Shown here piece by piece: positions 24,603-33,284 of a stretch of 42,360 nt of DNA. Within the stretch, counting starts at the first letter, position 1. Each line of letters opens with the position of its first letter. The position numbers and the translations under genes were made by a program. The stretch is from the NCBI GenBank assembly GCA_016710095.1, contig JADJLL010000028.1:1-42360 (forward strand), given 5' to 3'. Below the pieces are notes generated by a model. The model had not been told where the DNA came from. It did not search any database and saw nothing but the letters and a program-made list of their open reading frames with translations. This stretch comes from Candidatus Eiseniibacteriota bacterium (lineage in GTDB: Bacteria; Eisenbacteria; RBG-16-71-46).

Positions 24603-26491
24603 CTAGCCGGGACGCCAAGCGTGAGCCGCCCGGGGCCGGGGCGGCCACCAGGGCCGCGGGCGCAGTCGACGGTCCAGAGCCCGGCTTTGCCCGGCCCCTG
24701 CGGCATCGCCCGCAGGCCGATGAGCATGCGGTCGATCACGTCGTACATCGCGACGGCTTCGACCGAAGTCGCCTGCTGCGCGTGCAGCGTGCTCCACGCG
24801 AGGGACGGACCACCGAGCGCCGCCTCGAACACGCCGAGCGACGCGTCGAGCCCGAGCAGGCGATTGCGGGCGGTGTCGATCGTGAGCGACTGCAGCATCG
24901 GCACGTCGCCGGTGCGGCCGAGCACCGTCCACGTGTCCGCCCCCCGAGTCGTGCGCGAGCGTCACGTGCGCCGTCGGGTCGTACACCGCGCCGAGCACGT
25001 TGCCCGAGGGCGGCGTGCCCGTGGTGGCGAGCGAGGACCAGGTCCACGTGGCGGGATCGGCAGCCATGCGTGCCGCCCGCGGCAGGCCGGCGCTGCGCCT
25101 CCCACACGAGCGAACCACGCGTGCGCGCGGGCGGCGTCGTGCCGGTGACCGGCGCCGACACGGCACCCGTCGCGAGCGAGACCACGGTCGTCGAGTTCAA
25201 CCACACCGGCGGGTTGCCGGGGCGCCCCCGCCACACGATCGGCGCGCAGCCCCACGGCGACGGCCGCTTCCATCGCGTCGTGTGCGGTCGCCCAGACGCC
25301 CCAGAGCGTGTCGGGATCGTCGAACGCGGAGATGGCGCCGGTCGTGGCGTAGTCGCCGTACGCACTCAGCGCGCGCAGCCCGCCGTGCACCATGACGTGG
25401 CCGCGGCGCGGGTCGAAAGCGAAGTCGGAACCCAGTGCCGAGTTCGGCGAGCCGGTCGACTGCACGGCCCACGCGAGCGCGGTCGGTCCGCCGAACGGCA
25501 TCGCGAGCACTTCGTTCCAGTTTTCGGCCGACACGATGCCGCGCGAGGGCGAGAAGCCGCCGAACGACAGCAACGCATCCGCGTCCGGGTCGAGCACCAC
25601 GGCGCCGGAGGTGCGGAAGTCGGGACGGAACGTCACGAGGTTCCATGCCGGCGACGCCGCCATGGGATCCAGGCCGTGGATCTCGGACGAGCTGCCCTCG
25701 TACCACTGCCCGTCGGCCTCGCAGAAGAAGCCGTAGCGCCCTCCGACCGCGAGCACACGATGACGCGCGCCGTCCCACAGGAACTGCATGTCGTTCGCGC
25801 CGGCGACCGGAAGCGCGGGCAGCGCCGCCCACGTGAGCGTCGTGAGCGGCAGCTTCCAGCTCGCGAACGACGGCACGTACGCCTGGCACGCGCCATCCCA
25901 ACGCGAGCCTCCGGTGATCACGAGAACGCCGTGTTCGGGATCGAGCACCATCGCCTGGTCGCCGACGATGCCGAACGACGGGTTCACCACGGCGCGGGCG
26001 GCGCGGGGGGGGGGGGGAGTCGGGAGCGTCAACTGCGAGCACGCCGTCCTCGCCGAGCGCGATCAACCGGTCGCCCGCTTCGTCGTACACGGTCGTGCCG
26101 AAATCCAACGGGGCGCCCTGCACGGGGACGAACTCCCAGGTCATGTTGGCGCGAATGTCCACACCGCGAGTTGGCCGGCCTCCGGTGCGACCAGGCGATT
26201 GCGCGCGCGGTCGAGGAACACGCGGCGGCCCGAGTCGTAGTGCCCGAGCCCGGCGCCGAACGAACCGATGCCGTGCCACTTCCAGTGCGCGATCGCGGCC
26301 GGGTCGTAGCTCCACACTCCTTCGGAGGAAGCCTCGAACACCCAGCACTGGTGACGGTCGGCGTCCCACAGGGCGTGCCCGGTGAGCGGCGGAGCGAGCG
26401 GATGGCGCACGCCGGCCGGACCGGCCGACGCGGGAAGAGGCAGCGCGAACGCGCAGAAGAGCAACGCGAGGATGGCGAGAGAGCGCGGCAT
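24603..26491 (-). pseudogene. Secreted Kelch-like beta-propeller protein, multiply frameshifted
   Basis: A signal peptide (RSLAILALLFCAFALPLPAS) begins at the ATG at 26491, followed by repeats of the Kelch type: VLDPEHGVLVITGGSRW, GARHRVLAVGGRYGFF, VLDPDADALLSFGGFSPSRG and FDPRRGHVMVHGGLRAL. Reading frames change near 26150, in the G13 run (26005-26017), near 25250, near 25085 and at the C6 run 24940-24945. Each fragment remains protein-like with no internal stop. The 3' end is uncertain: TAG at 24603 in one frame, TGA at 24242 in another. It could be a real pseudogene or an intact gene with consensus errors. The likely role is an extracellular propeller; ligand unknown. Confidence 0.65.
26005..26017. 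repeat. 13-base G homopolymer inside the Kelch-like gene
   Basis: Thirteen consecutive G on the plus strand encode a Pro run on the minus strand. The frames on either side differ by one base, so the tract length decides whether the signal-peptide-proximal part joins the repeats. Confidence 0.9.
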
Positions 26492-26748
26492 GGCGGGAAC
26501 TCCGGATGCGACGAATGAACCGAGGCCGTGCGGGGGAGTGTCGGCAATCGTAGCGCGGGCGCAAGCGCAGCCGGAGCAAAAACACTCGTGCCCGGCAGGT
26601 CCTTTTGGCCGAGGAGGGCGAACTGCAACCAAACCGGGTGTGGCGTTGCCGAACCCGTCAGGACTGCGGCGAGGGCTCGCACCTGGCACCGGCGGGCCCC
26701 AGCGTTTCACGGAGCGGGACTTCGCGGAGCCGGGAAAGGCGCGACGCC

Positions 26749-27576
26749 CTAGTTGAGCGTGATGTTGCGCAGCACGAGCGACTCGCTCGCGAGCCCGACG
26801 AGCCGCGCGCCTTCGCTGTGGTAGACGACCCGCCAGCGGGCGACCGAGACGCGCGCGGCGCCGGCCGGCAGCAGCGCCAGCCGTGAGGCGGGCACCGTCG
26901 TGTACTCGCCGCCGTCGCGGACCATGTCCGCCATCGCGACTTTCGACGAGTCCACCTGCGAGACCACGGCCGCGACGACGTACACGGTCGTGTCCGCGCT
27001 CCCGTTCACCCACGTGATCTCGAGATCGGACGAGCGCGCGTGCGTGCTGCCTCCGACGGGATTGCCCACGAAGAGCGTCGCGACCGAGCGCACGCTGTCG
27101 GTGAACGCCGGCACCGAGGTCGAGCCGCTCGCGGTGAACACGTGGTGCTCGACGCCGTCGAACGTGAGGTTCAGCCCGAGCGGATTCGAGACGAGCGACG
27201 TGTACAGGTATTCGATCGTGCCGGAGACCGACAGCTGCAGGCGGTCGAGCGTCTTGAACACGCTCGCGGCGCCGACCGGAGCGTGCGCGCGCACCGTGAC
27301 GGTCCCGGCGTCGAGCGCGTGCAGACCGTCCTCGAAGAGCGCGAAGGCCGAGCGGATGCCCGCGACTTCGATCGTCGTCAGCAGGCTGACGTTCGAGATC
27401 GCGTTCGTCGGACGCACGTAGCCGGTCGCGCTCGAGCGCGCGACGAGCGTGTCGAAGTCGGCCGCGCTCCCCGAGGGCGGCCAGTCCACCGAGACGAAGC
27501 TGGTCGCTTTCCCGCCGCATCCACCGAGTGCGGCGATCGCCGCGAGCAGGGCGAGGGCGAGGATCGGCTTGCGCAT
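26749..27576 (-). CDS. Predicted lipoprotein of unknown function
   Basis: A 275-residue protein. The signal sequence KPILALALLAAIAALGGCGG carries an LGGC lipobox with Cys20 as the predicted lipidation site. The mature part is beta-rich (TTIEVAGIRSAFALFEDGLH, SVSGTIEYLYTSLVS, GVEHHVFTASGSTS) with no recognised catalytic motif. The ATG at 27576 has GAGGAG 7-8 bases upstream and lies 4 bases after the biotin carrier protein stop, so it is probably the last gene of the carboxylase operon. A link between the two functions is not evident. The following 257 bases (26492-26748) hold nothing recognised. Confidence 0.75.
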   Translation of the reverse strand: MRKPILALALLAAIAALGGCGGKATSFVSVDWPPSGSAADFDTLVARSSATGYVRPTNAISNVSLLTTIEVAGIRSAFALFEDGLHALDAGTVTVRAHAPVGAASVFKTLDRLQLSVSGTIEYLYTSLVSNPLGLNLTFDGVEHHVFTASGSTSVPAFTDSVRSVATLFVGNPVGGSTHARSSDLEITWVNGSADTTVYVVAAVVSQVDSSKVAMADMVRDGGEYTTVPASRLALLPAGAARVSVARWRVVYHSEGARLVGLASESLVLRNITLN

Positions 27577-27580
27577 GGGA

Positions 27581-28063
27581 TTACTCCTCGAGTTCCGCCA
27601 GCACGGCGCCGCTCTGCACCATGGCGCCGACCTGGGCCGAGACGCTCTTCACCTTGCCGTCGCGCGGGGCGCGGATCAGGTGCTCCATCTTCATGGCTTC
27701 GAGCGCGAGCAGCGGCTGGCCCTTCGTGACGTCGTCGCCGGCCTTCGCCAGCACGCGCGTCACCACGCCGGGCATCGGCGCGGTCATGCCGTGCGACTGC
27801 GCGCCGGCGCGGCCGCGGCTCGCGGCTTCACGCTCGACGACGAAGTCCGCGGTGCCGAGCCGCACGAAGCGGCGCGCGCCGGCGGCCGTGACCTCGGCGA
27901 GCGTCTCGATGCCGTCGCTGCGCAGGCGCAGCCGGCCCTCTTCGAGCGCTTCGGCCTCGACCACGAACTCGGCGTCGTCCACGCGCACGCGGAACTTGCC
28001 GCCGCCCAGGGCGTCGAGCTGCACGGAGCGCGAACGCTCCCCGTCCTTCCACGCGGTCTTCAC
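27581..28063 (-). CDS. Biotin carboxyl carrier protein subunit of an acyl-CoA carboxylase
   Basis: A 160-residue protein. The C-terminal ~75 residues form a biotinyl domain with the biotinylation motif LALEAMKMEHLIRAPRDGKV preceded by APMPGVVTRVLAKAGDDVTK. The N-terminal half (KFRVRVDDAEFVVEAEAL) resembles the BT-like linker of propionyl/methylcrotonyl-CoA carboxylase alpha chains, so this looks like the C-terminal half of such a chain encoded separately. The GTG at 28063 overlaps the biotin carboxylase stop (GTGA). Biotin is carried between the ATP-grasp carboxylase and a carboxyltransferase that is not in this window. Confidence 0.88.
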   Translation of the reverse strand: MKTAWKDGERSRSVQLDALGGGKFRVRVDDAEFVVEAEALEEGRLRLRSDGIETLAEVTAAGARRFVRLGTADFVVEREAASRGRAGAQSHGMTAPMPGVVTRVLAKAGDDVTKGQPLLALEAMKMEHLIRAPRDGKVKSVSAQVGAMVQSGAVLAELEE

Positions 28064-29571
28064 GAGTCGAGTCCCGCCTGACGCCAGCGCCCGAGCGTCT
28101 CGAACGGCGTCTTCGCCTTCGCCACGTGCTTCTCCGCGCCGTCCGGCCGCGCGGCGGTGAGCCCCATCGCCTCGGCGATCGCGACCGCCGCGAGCGCGAG
28201 GTCGGGCGCGGGCGCCTGCATGAGCGCTTCGAAGCCCGGCAGGAACTCGCGTTCGATCCACTCGGTGTCGAACTCGGCGGCCGCCACCTGCGGCGCGCGC
28301 GTGAGCGCGCGCAGGAACGGCAGGTTGGTCACGACGCCGTGCACGCGCGCGGTGTCGAGCGCCCCCGTGAGCCGGGCCAGGGCCGCGTCACGGGAAGACC
28401 CGAACGCGATCACCTTCGCGAGCATCGGGTCGTAGTGCACCGACACGTCGTCACCCGCTTCGATGCCGCGGTCCACGCGCACGAACGAGCCGTGCGGCCA
28501 GCGCACGCGGGTCGCCGTGCCGGCCTGCGGCAGGAAGCCGCGCGAGGCGTCTTCCGCGTAGAGCCGCGCTTCGATCGCGTGCCCGCGGTGGCGCACGGCG
28601 TCCTGCTCGAAAGGCAGCGTGCCCGTGGCCGCGACGTGCAGCTGCGCGCGCACCAGATCGATGCCCGTGATGAACTCGGTCACCGGGTGTTCCACCTGGA
28701 GCCGCGTGTTCATCTCGAGGAAGTAGAACTCGCCGGACGGAGCGAGCAGCATCTCGATCGTGCCGGCGCCGCGGTAGTCCACGGCTTCGGCGAGCCGCAC
28801 GGCCGCCGACGTGATCGCGGTGCGCAGCTCCGGCGTGATCGCCGCCGAGGGCGCTTCCTCGACCACCTTCTGGTGGCGCCGCTGCAGCGAGCACTCGCGC
28901 TCGAACAGGTGCACGGCGCGGCCGTGGCCGTCGCCGACCACCTGCACTTCGATGTGGCGCGCGCGCGTGACGAGTTTTTCCAGATAGACGGCGGCATCGC
29001 CGAAGGCCGAGCGCGCCAGCCGCTGCGCCGACTCGACCGCTTCGCGCAGCGAGGCTTCGTCGTGCACCGCCTTCATGCCCTTGCCGCCGCCGCCGAGCGC
29101 GGCCTTCACCATGACGGGATAGCCGATCTTCGCGGCGGCCTTGGCGAGCGCGTCCACGTCGGCGCCCTCGGCGCCGGGCACGATCGGCACGCCCGCCTTG
29201 TCGGCGATGTTCCGCGCGGCGCGCTTGTCGCCCATGTCGCGGATCTGCTTGCCCGTCGGACCGATGAATGTGAGCCCCGCAGCCTCGACCGCGTCGGCGA
29301 ACGCCGCGTTCTCGGCGAGGAAGCCGAAGCCCGGATGCACGGCCTCGGCGCCGGAGGCGCGGGCGGCTTCCAGAATGGCGGCGACGTTCAGGTACGACTC
29401 GCGCGCCTCGGCCGGGCCCACGCGCCACGCCTCGTCGCACAGACGGGTGTGCAGCGCACCGCGGTCGGCGTCGGAGTAGATCGCGACCGAGCGGATGCCC
29501 ATCTCGTGCAGCGTGGCGGCGATGCGGCAGGCGATCTCACCGCGATTGGCGATCAGGACTTTGCGGAACAT
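28060..29571 (-). CDS. Biotin carboxylase subunit of an acyl-CoA carboxylase
   Basis: A 503-residue ATP-grasp biotin carboxylase. The N-terminus FRKVLIANRGEIACRIAATL is diagnostic. The nucleotide-binding glycine loop is VKAALGGGGKGMKAV, and ERECSLQRRHQKVVEEAPS and LEMNTRLQVEHPVTEFITGI are the family motifs. The C-terminal extension (EFDTEWIEREFLPGFEALMQ) matches PccA/MccA-type chains rather than short AccC. The substrate class (acetyl-, propionyl- or methylcrotonyl-CoA) cannot be fixed without the carboxyltransferase. The ATG at 29571 starts the family N-terminus. The gene is coupled to the carrier protein and lies divergent from the secreted-protein gene at 29734. Confidence 0.93.
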   Translation of the reverse strand: MFRKVLIANRGEIACRIAATLHEMGIRSVAIYSDADRGALHTRLCDEAWRVGPAEARESYLNVAAILEAARASGAEAVHPGFGFLAENAAFADAVEAAGLTFIGPTGKQIRDMGDKRAARNIADKAGVPIVPGAEGADVDALAKAAAKIGYPVMVKAALGGGGKGMKAVHDEASLREAVESAQRLARSAFGDAAVYLEKLVTRARHIEVQVVGDGHGRAVHLFERECSLQRRHQKVVEEAPSAAITPELRTAITSAAVRLAEAVDYRGAGTIEMLLAPSGEFYFLEMNTRLQVEHPVTEFITGIDLVRAQLHVAATGTLPFEQDAVRHRGHAIEARLYAEDASRGFLPQAGTATRVRWPHGSFVRVDRGIEAGDDVSVHYDPMLAKVIAFGSSRDAALARLTGALDTARVHGVVTNLPFLRALTRAPQVAAAEFDTEWIEREFLPGFEALMQAPAPDLALAAVAIAEAMGLTAARPDGAEKHVAKAKTPFETLGRWRQAGLDS

Positions 29572-29733
29572 GTCGGGCGGCACCTTACGCCAAACCCGTC
29601 CACGCCCGCATCCCCGGACCGCGGGAAAATCTCGCCGGATCGTGTGACGCGCTCCGCTTTCGCGGGTTCCCCCTGACGAGCGAGACCGTCCCATTCGCGC
29701 CCCCGTCGCCGTTCCTCACCGCCCGAGGTCCTC

Positions 29734-31653
29734 ATGTCGCGCTTCCCGCTGTTCCCGCCTTGCGTCCGCTCGTGGCGCTCGCGCTTCTCCTGTTCGCCGC
29801 GGCCCCGCCTGGCCGCAGATTCCCTCGCAGAACGTCGGGCTCGGGCCCAGTCCGCGTACAGCGACCACGGAAACGCCGCTTGTGAGGACGGTCTCGGCGG
29901 CACGTTCGTCGCATGGACAGACGTGCGCGGACCGCAGCACGTGTACGTGCAGCACCTCGATTCGACCGGTGCCGTCGTCGCGGGTTGGCCGGCGGAAGGG
30001 CTCGACGTGAGTCCGAGTGACACCAGCCCGTGGGCGCAGTGCGACGTGCTCGGCATCTTCCCGTGCGGCACCGGCAGCGCGGTCGTCGCCTGGATCGACT
30101 GGGACATTCCGTGGAATACCCATTCGCCTTTCTGGGCGCAGCGCGTCGCCGACCCGGCCGCGGGCGGGCTCACGCTGTGGACGCCCGGCGGAGTACAGGT
30201 GACGAACCCGCCGGGCAGTGGGAGTTCGACAACGTGCAGGCCAGCGCCTGCGCGGGCGACAGCAACCCCGTCCTGATCGCCTACACGTTCAGCGGCAATC
30301 ACGCCCGGCTGCAGCTGCTGCCCGACGGCACGCGCGCCTTTGGCAACTACGGACCGCCACGCACCTGTCGGATTCTACTGGTACACCGACGGGCCCGACT
30401 GGAATCCACGCACGGCGCCGGACGGACAGGGCGGCGCGTTCGTGATCTGGGAGGACATCCGCAACTCGCACCAGTACGAGACGGCGATCCAGCACATCGG
30501 CGCCGACGGCGAAGTGGCCAGCGGATGGCCCGAGGACGGCATCGTCCTGTCCGTCGATCCGGTCCACGACGATCCGTGGATGCCCCCAACTCGGCGTTCA
30601 GCCTGGTGACCTCCGATGGCTTCGGCTGCGCGATCGTGACGTGGAACGATTTGACGGCAACCCACGGCTACTTGCAGGGGCAGCGGGTCGCGGCCGACGG
30701 CACGCTCCTGTGGGACCAGACCGCGAACGGCGGCACCGCCTACGTGAACTTTCATCTCGCCGAGGATTGGGACATGCCGCACACGATGTGCCCGGACGGC
30801 GCGGGCGGCGCCTACTACGCGCGCGCCAGCAACGCACGCCCACCTCCTGCACATCACCCTGGCGGCTACGACGGCTGGACGCTCGACCTCGGGTCGATGG
30901 ACTACAGCAACTATGGCGCTGCGCCCGACCTGATTCCCGACGGCCTGGGCGGCGCGCTCGTCGCGTGGGAGGCCTCCTGGACGACCGGTAGCAGCGACAT
31001 CCAGACGCAGCACGTGGACATCCTCGGAACCTCCTGCAGATCGCAAGCGGTGCGCTGCTGACCGACGACGCTTACGCGCAGCACAGCGCGAAGATCGCGC
31101 GCGACGGCGGTATCGGCGGCATCGTGAACTGGATCGACGCACGCCCCGCCGTCTTCGAAGCGCTTCCGCCTCTCGCGCCGCTCGCAGGTTCGCCCGCGAA
31201 CGCGATCCCGCCTGACGGCAAGCGCAAGACCGGCACGCGGCGCAACGGCACGCCGCCGAAGTACGCGCCGCTGCTGGGGGCATCACGACCGGCATGTTCG
31301 CGCAGCAGGTGAACTCGGCCGGCGTGCTCGGCGGGCCGGTGATCTACACCTACACCACCACCGGCGTGGCGCTGACCGGGCACGACGGCGCGCTCGCGGT
31401 CCTCGGCGGCGCGCCGAACCCCGCCGTCGGCCGCATGCGCATCGCGTTCACGCTGCCCACGGGCGACGCGGCGTCGCTCGAAGTGCTCGACGTGTCCGGC
31501 CGGCGGGTGTGGTCGAGCGACGTGGGCACGCTCGGCGCGGGCCGTCACGTCGCCGATCTCGGCGGCACGAACGGCGCGGCGCCCGGGCTCTACTTCGTGC
31601 GGCTGCGGCAGGCGGGCCGCATCGCGACCGGGAAGGTGCTGCTGACGCGCTGA
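29734..31653 (+). pseudogene. Secreted repeat protein with sorting domain, about eight frameshifts
   Basis: The fragments together read as one protein: a signal peptide (LRPLVALALLLFAAAP, in a different frame from the ATG), then repeats such as EDGLGGTFVAWTDVRGPQHV, PDGQGGAFVIWEDIRNSHQY, TSDGFGCAIVTWNDLTATHG and PDGLGGALVAWEASWTTGSS. A sorting domain ends it (LEVLDVSGRRVWSSDVGTLG, GLYFVRLRQAG). Frame changes fall near 29760, 29808, 29848, 30212, 30352, 30585, 31022 and in a G5 run at 31276. The segments count as about eight repeats, like the genes at 36497 and 39181. GAGG precedes the ATG. Absence of internal stops in the correct frames favours sequencing error; the density favours decay. Confidence 0.65.
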
Positions 31654-31682
31654 ACGGACCGCGAGCGAGGGCCGTACGACGA

Positions 31683-31710
31683 GGGGCGGAGCGCTTCGGC
31701 GCTCCGCCCC
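31683..31710. terminator. Bidirectional terminator hairpin
   Basis: A 12-bp perfect inverted repeat with a C(TTCG)G tetraloop (GGGGCGGAGCGC / GCGCTCCGCCCC) sits between the convergent genes ending at 31653 and 31734. Confidence 0.75.
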
Positions 31711-31733
31711 GTCTCATGCCGTGTGGGAATCGC

Positions 31734-32510
31734 TCACTCCATCCACTTCGGCTTGCGCTTCTCGAAGAAGGCCGCGAGCGCGTCCTTCGCCTCGTCACCG
31801 CTGCGGACCTCGGCGAGCGTGTTCGGCAGCGACGCGCGATAGGCGTCCCACGGCGTGTTGCCCCACTCGACCAGCAGCGCCTTGATGCGCTTCTGCGCGT
31901 GCGGGCCGCCCTTGAGCAGTTCGCCCGCGCGTTCGGCGACCTTCGCGTCGAGTTCGGCCGCGCTCACCACGTGGTGCACGAGCCCCACGCGCAGCGCGGT
32001 CGCGGCGTCGAAGCGCTCGCCCGTGAGCATGAGTTCGCGCGCCTGCCGGTCGCCGAGGCGGCGCAGCACGTAGGGCGAGATCAGACCGGGCAGGATGCCG
32101 AGGCGCACTTCGGTGAGCCCGAACTTGGCGTCGTCACTCGCGACCGTGATGTCGCACGCGCTCGCGAAGCCCACGCCGCCACCGTACACGCCACCGTGCA
32201 CGCGGCCGACGACCGGCTTCGGGAAATCGGCCAGCGCCGCGAACACCGCACCGAGCCGCGTGGCCTCGGCGACGTTCTCGTCGAACGAGGCGGACGCGCT
32301 CGCCTTCATGGCGCCGATGTCCGCGCCCGCGCAGAACGAGGGCCCGCGACCGCCCAGGATCACGCAGCGGCACGAGTCGTCGGACGCCAACGCATCGAGC
32401 GCCTCGAGCAGCGCCACGCCGAGTTCGGCGTTGAGCGCGTTGTGCACTTCGGGACGGTTGAACCAGACGCGGGCGAGCGCGCCTTCGCGTTCGACTTCGA
32501 TCAGCGCCAT
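31734..32510 (-). CDS. Enoyl-CoA hydratase/isomerase family protein, methylglutaconyl-CoA hydratase-like
   Basis: A 258-residue crotonase-fold protein. It has the oxyanion-hole segments GRGPSFCAGADIGAMKASAS and VVGRVHGGVYGGGVGFASAC. The downstream run KFGLTEVRLGILPGLISPYV, then AKDALAAFFEKRKPKW, resembles LiuC-type 3-methylglutaconyl-CoA hydratases of leucine degradation. That fits the nearby biotin carboxylase and carrier protein (29571-27581), whose relatives act one step earlier. The specificity is an inference. The ATG at 32510 has GGAG upstream. Confidence 0.88.
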   Translation of the reverse strand: MALIEVEREGALARVWFNRPEVHNALNAELGVALLEALDALASDDSCRCVILGGRGPSFCAGADIGAMKASASASFDENVAEATRLGAVFAALADFPKPVVGRVHGGVYGGGVGFASACDITVASDDAKFGLTEVRLGILPGLISPYVLRRLGDRQARELMLTGERFDAATALRVGLVHHVVSAAELDAKVAERAGELLKGGPHAQKRIKALLVEWGNTPWDAYRASLPNTLAEVRSGDEAKDALAAFFEKRKPKWME

Positions 32511-32558
32511 GCAGGTCTCCGGCGGCGGTGGGTGTCATGCGTCACGAGCGCGGGCACC

Positions 32559-33155
32559 CTACCATTCGTGCGTGCGGCGTCGAATCGGCACGGAGTGTAT
32601 CCGGCGGGTGTGAACGGCACCGTGCCGCCGGGACTTCGAATCGAATGTCGCGACGAGGTCCCACTCCGCCCGGCTTCCCGCGAGATCCCAAACGATGTGG
32701 AAATTGACAGGGCCGTCGGAACTCGCGTCCTTGTCCCGATCCACGAAGTACGCAAGATAGGGTTTGCGCGATTCGCGTCCGGGTTCGAGCCGCTCTCCCG
32801 AATGGAGCTGCTGGGTGAACAGCAGGGAATCCGAGCCGATCGCGTCACCCGGCGCCAAATCGTCGTTGAGGCTGTCCGGCAGTTCTTTGAAGGGAAAGAG
32901 CTTGAATCCCGGGTCGGAAGACGTCACCTCGAAGTGCGAATACATCAGCTCGTCGCCCTTGATCGCCCCGCTGCCGACGTTGACGACCACCGCGATGAAG
33001 TCGTCATCCACGTACATGTGCCTTCCCTTCGGGAGAGCGAACTCCTCTCGGTCGGCGACGATGAGATCGAACGGCTTCGGCTCGAAGAGCCTCTGGGCTG
33101 GGGCCGCGGCGATCAGTGCGAGTGCACCGAGCGGGATCATCCATCGGCGAGACAA
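32559..33155 (-). CDS. Hypothetical exported protein with atypical composition
   Basis: A predicted 198-residue protein. A short hydrophobic N-terminus (MIPLGALALIAAAPAQ) suggests export. The body is beta-strand-like with acidic stretches (VADREEFALPKGRHMYVDDD, LAPGDAIGSDSLLFTQQLHS, PYLAYFVDRDKDASSDGPVN). The last ~25 residues are Arg/His-rich, possibly read past the natural end. The TTG at 33155 is chosen because GGAGG lies 7 bases upstream. Codons such as TTT, TAT, AAA, GGA and ATA appear much more often than in neighbours, so GC3 is visibly lower. No family is recognised. Confidence 0.55.
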   Translation of the reverse strand: MSRRWMIPLGALALIAAAPAQRLFEPKPFDLIVADREEFALPKGRHMYVDDDFIAVVVNVGSGAIKGDELMYSHFEVTSSDPGFKLFPFKELPDSLNDDLAPGDAIGSDSLLFTQQLHSGERLEPGRESRKPYLAYFVDRDKDASSDGPVNFHIVWDLAGSRAEWDLVATFDSKSRRHGAVHTRRIHSVPIRRRTHEW

Positions 33156-33284
33156 CTGAGCACCTCCGTCGCACTTGGTCGGCGGCATGCGGACCGGGAG
33201 CATGAAACCGCGCGCTGCGCTCCCGGGCAAGAAGGGATTGTCCGCTGCTCGAATCGGAACCACCTCGATGGCCAGCAGTCCCGC

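Noticed and set aside
20521..24606. A 1361-codon open frame on the plus strand
   Set aside because: It lies opposite ybeY, pgpH and phoH, all recognised by strong motifs, and shows no signal or domain of its own.
29734..31653. Programmed frameshifting in the repeat-protein gene
   Set aside because: About eight shifts in varied contexts, without slippery heptamers or downstream stimulators, cannot be a programmed mechanism.
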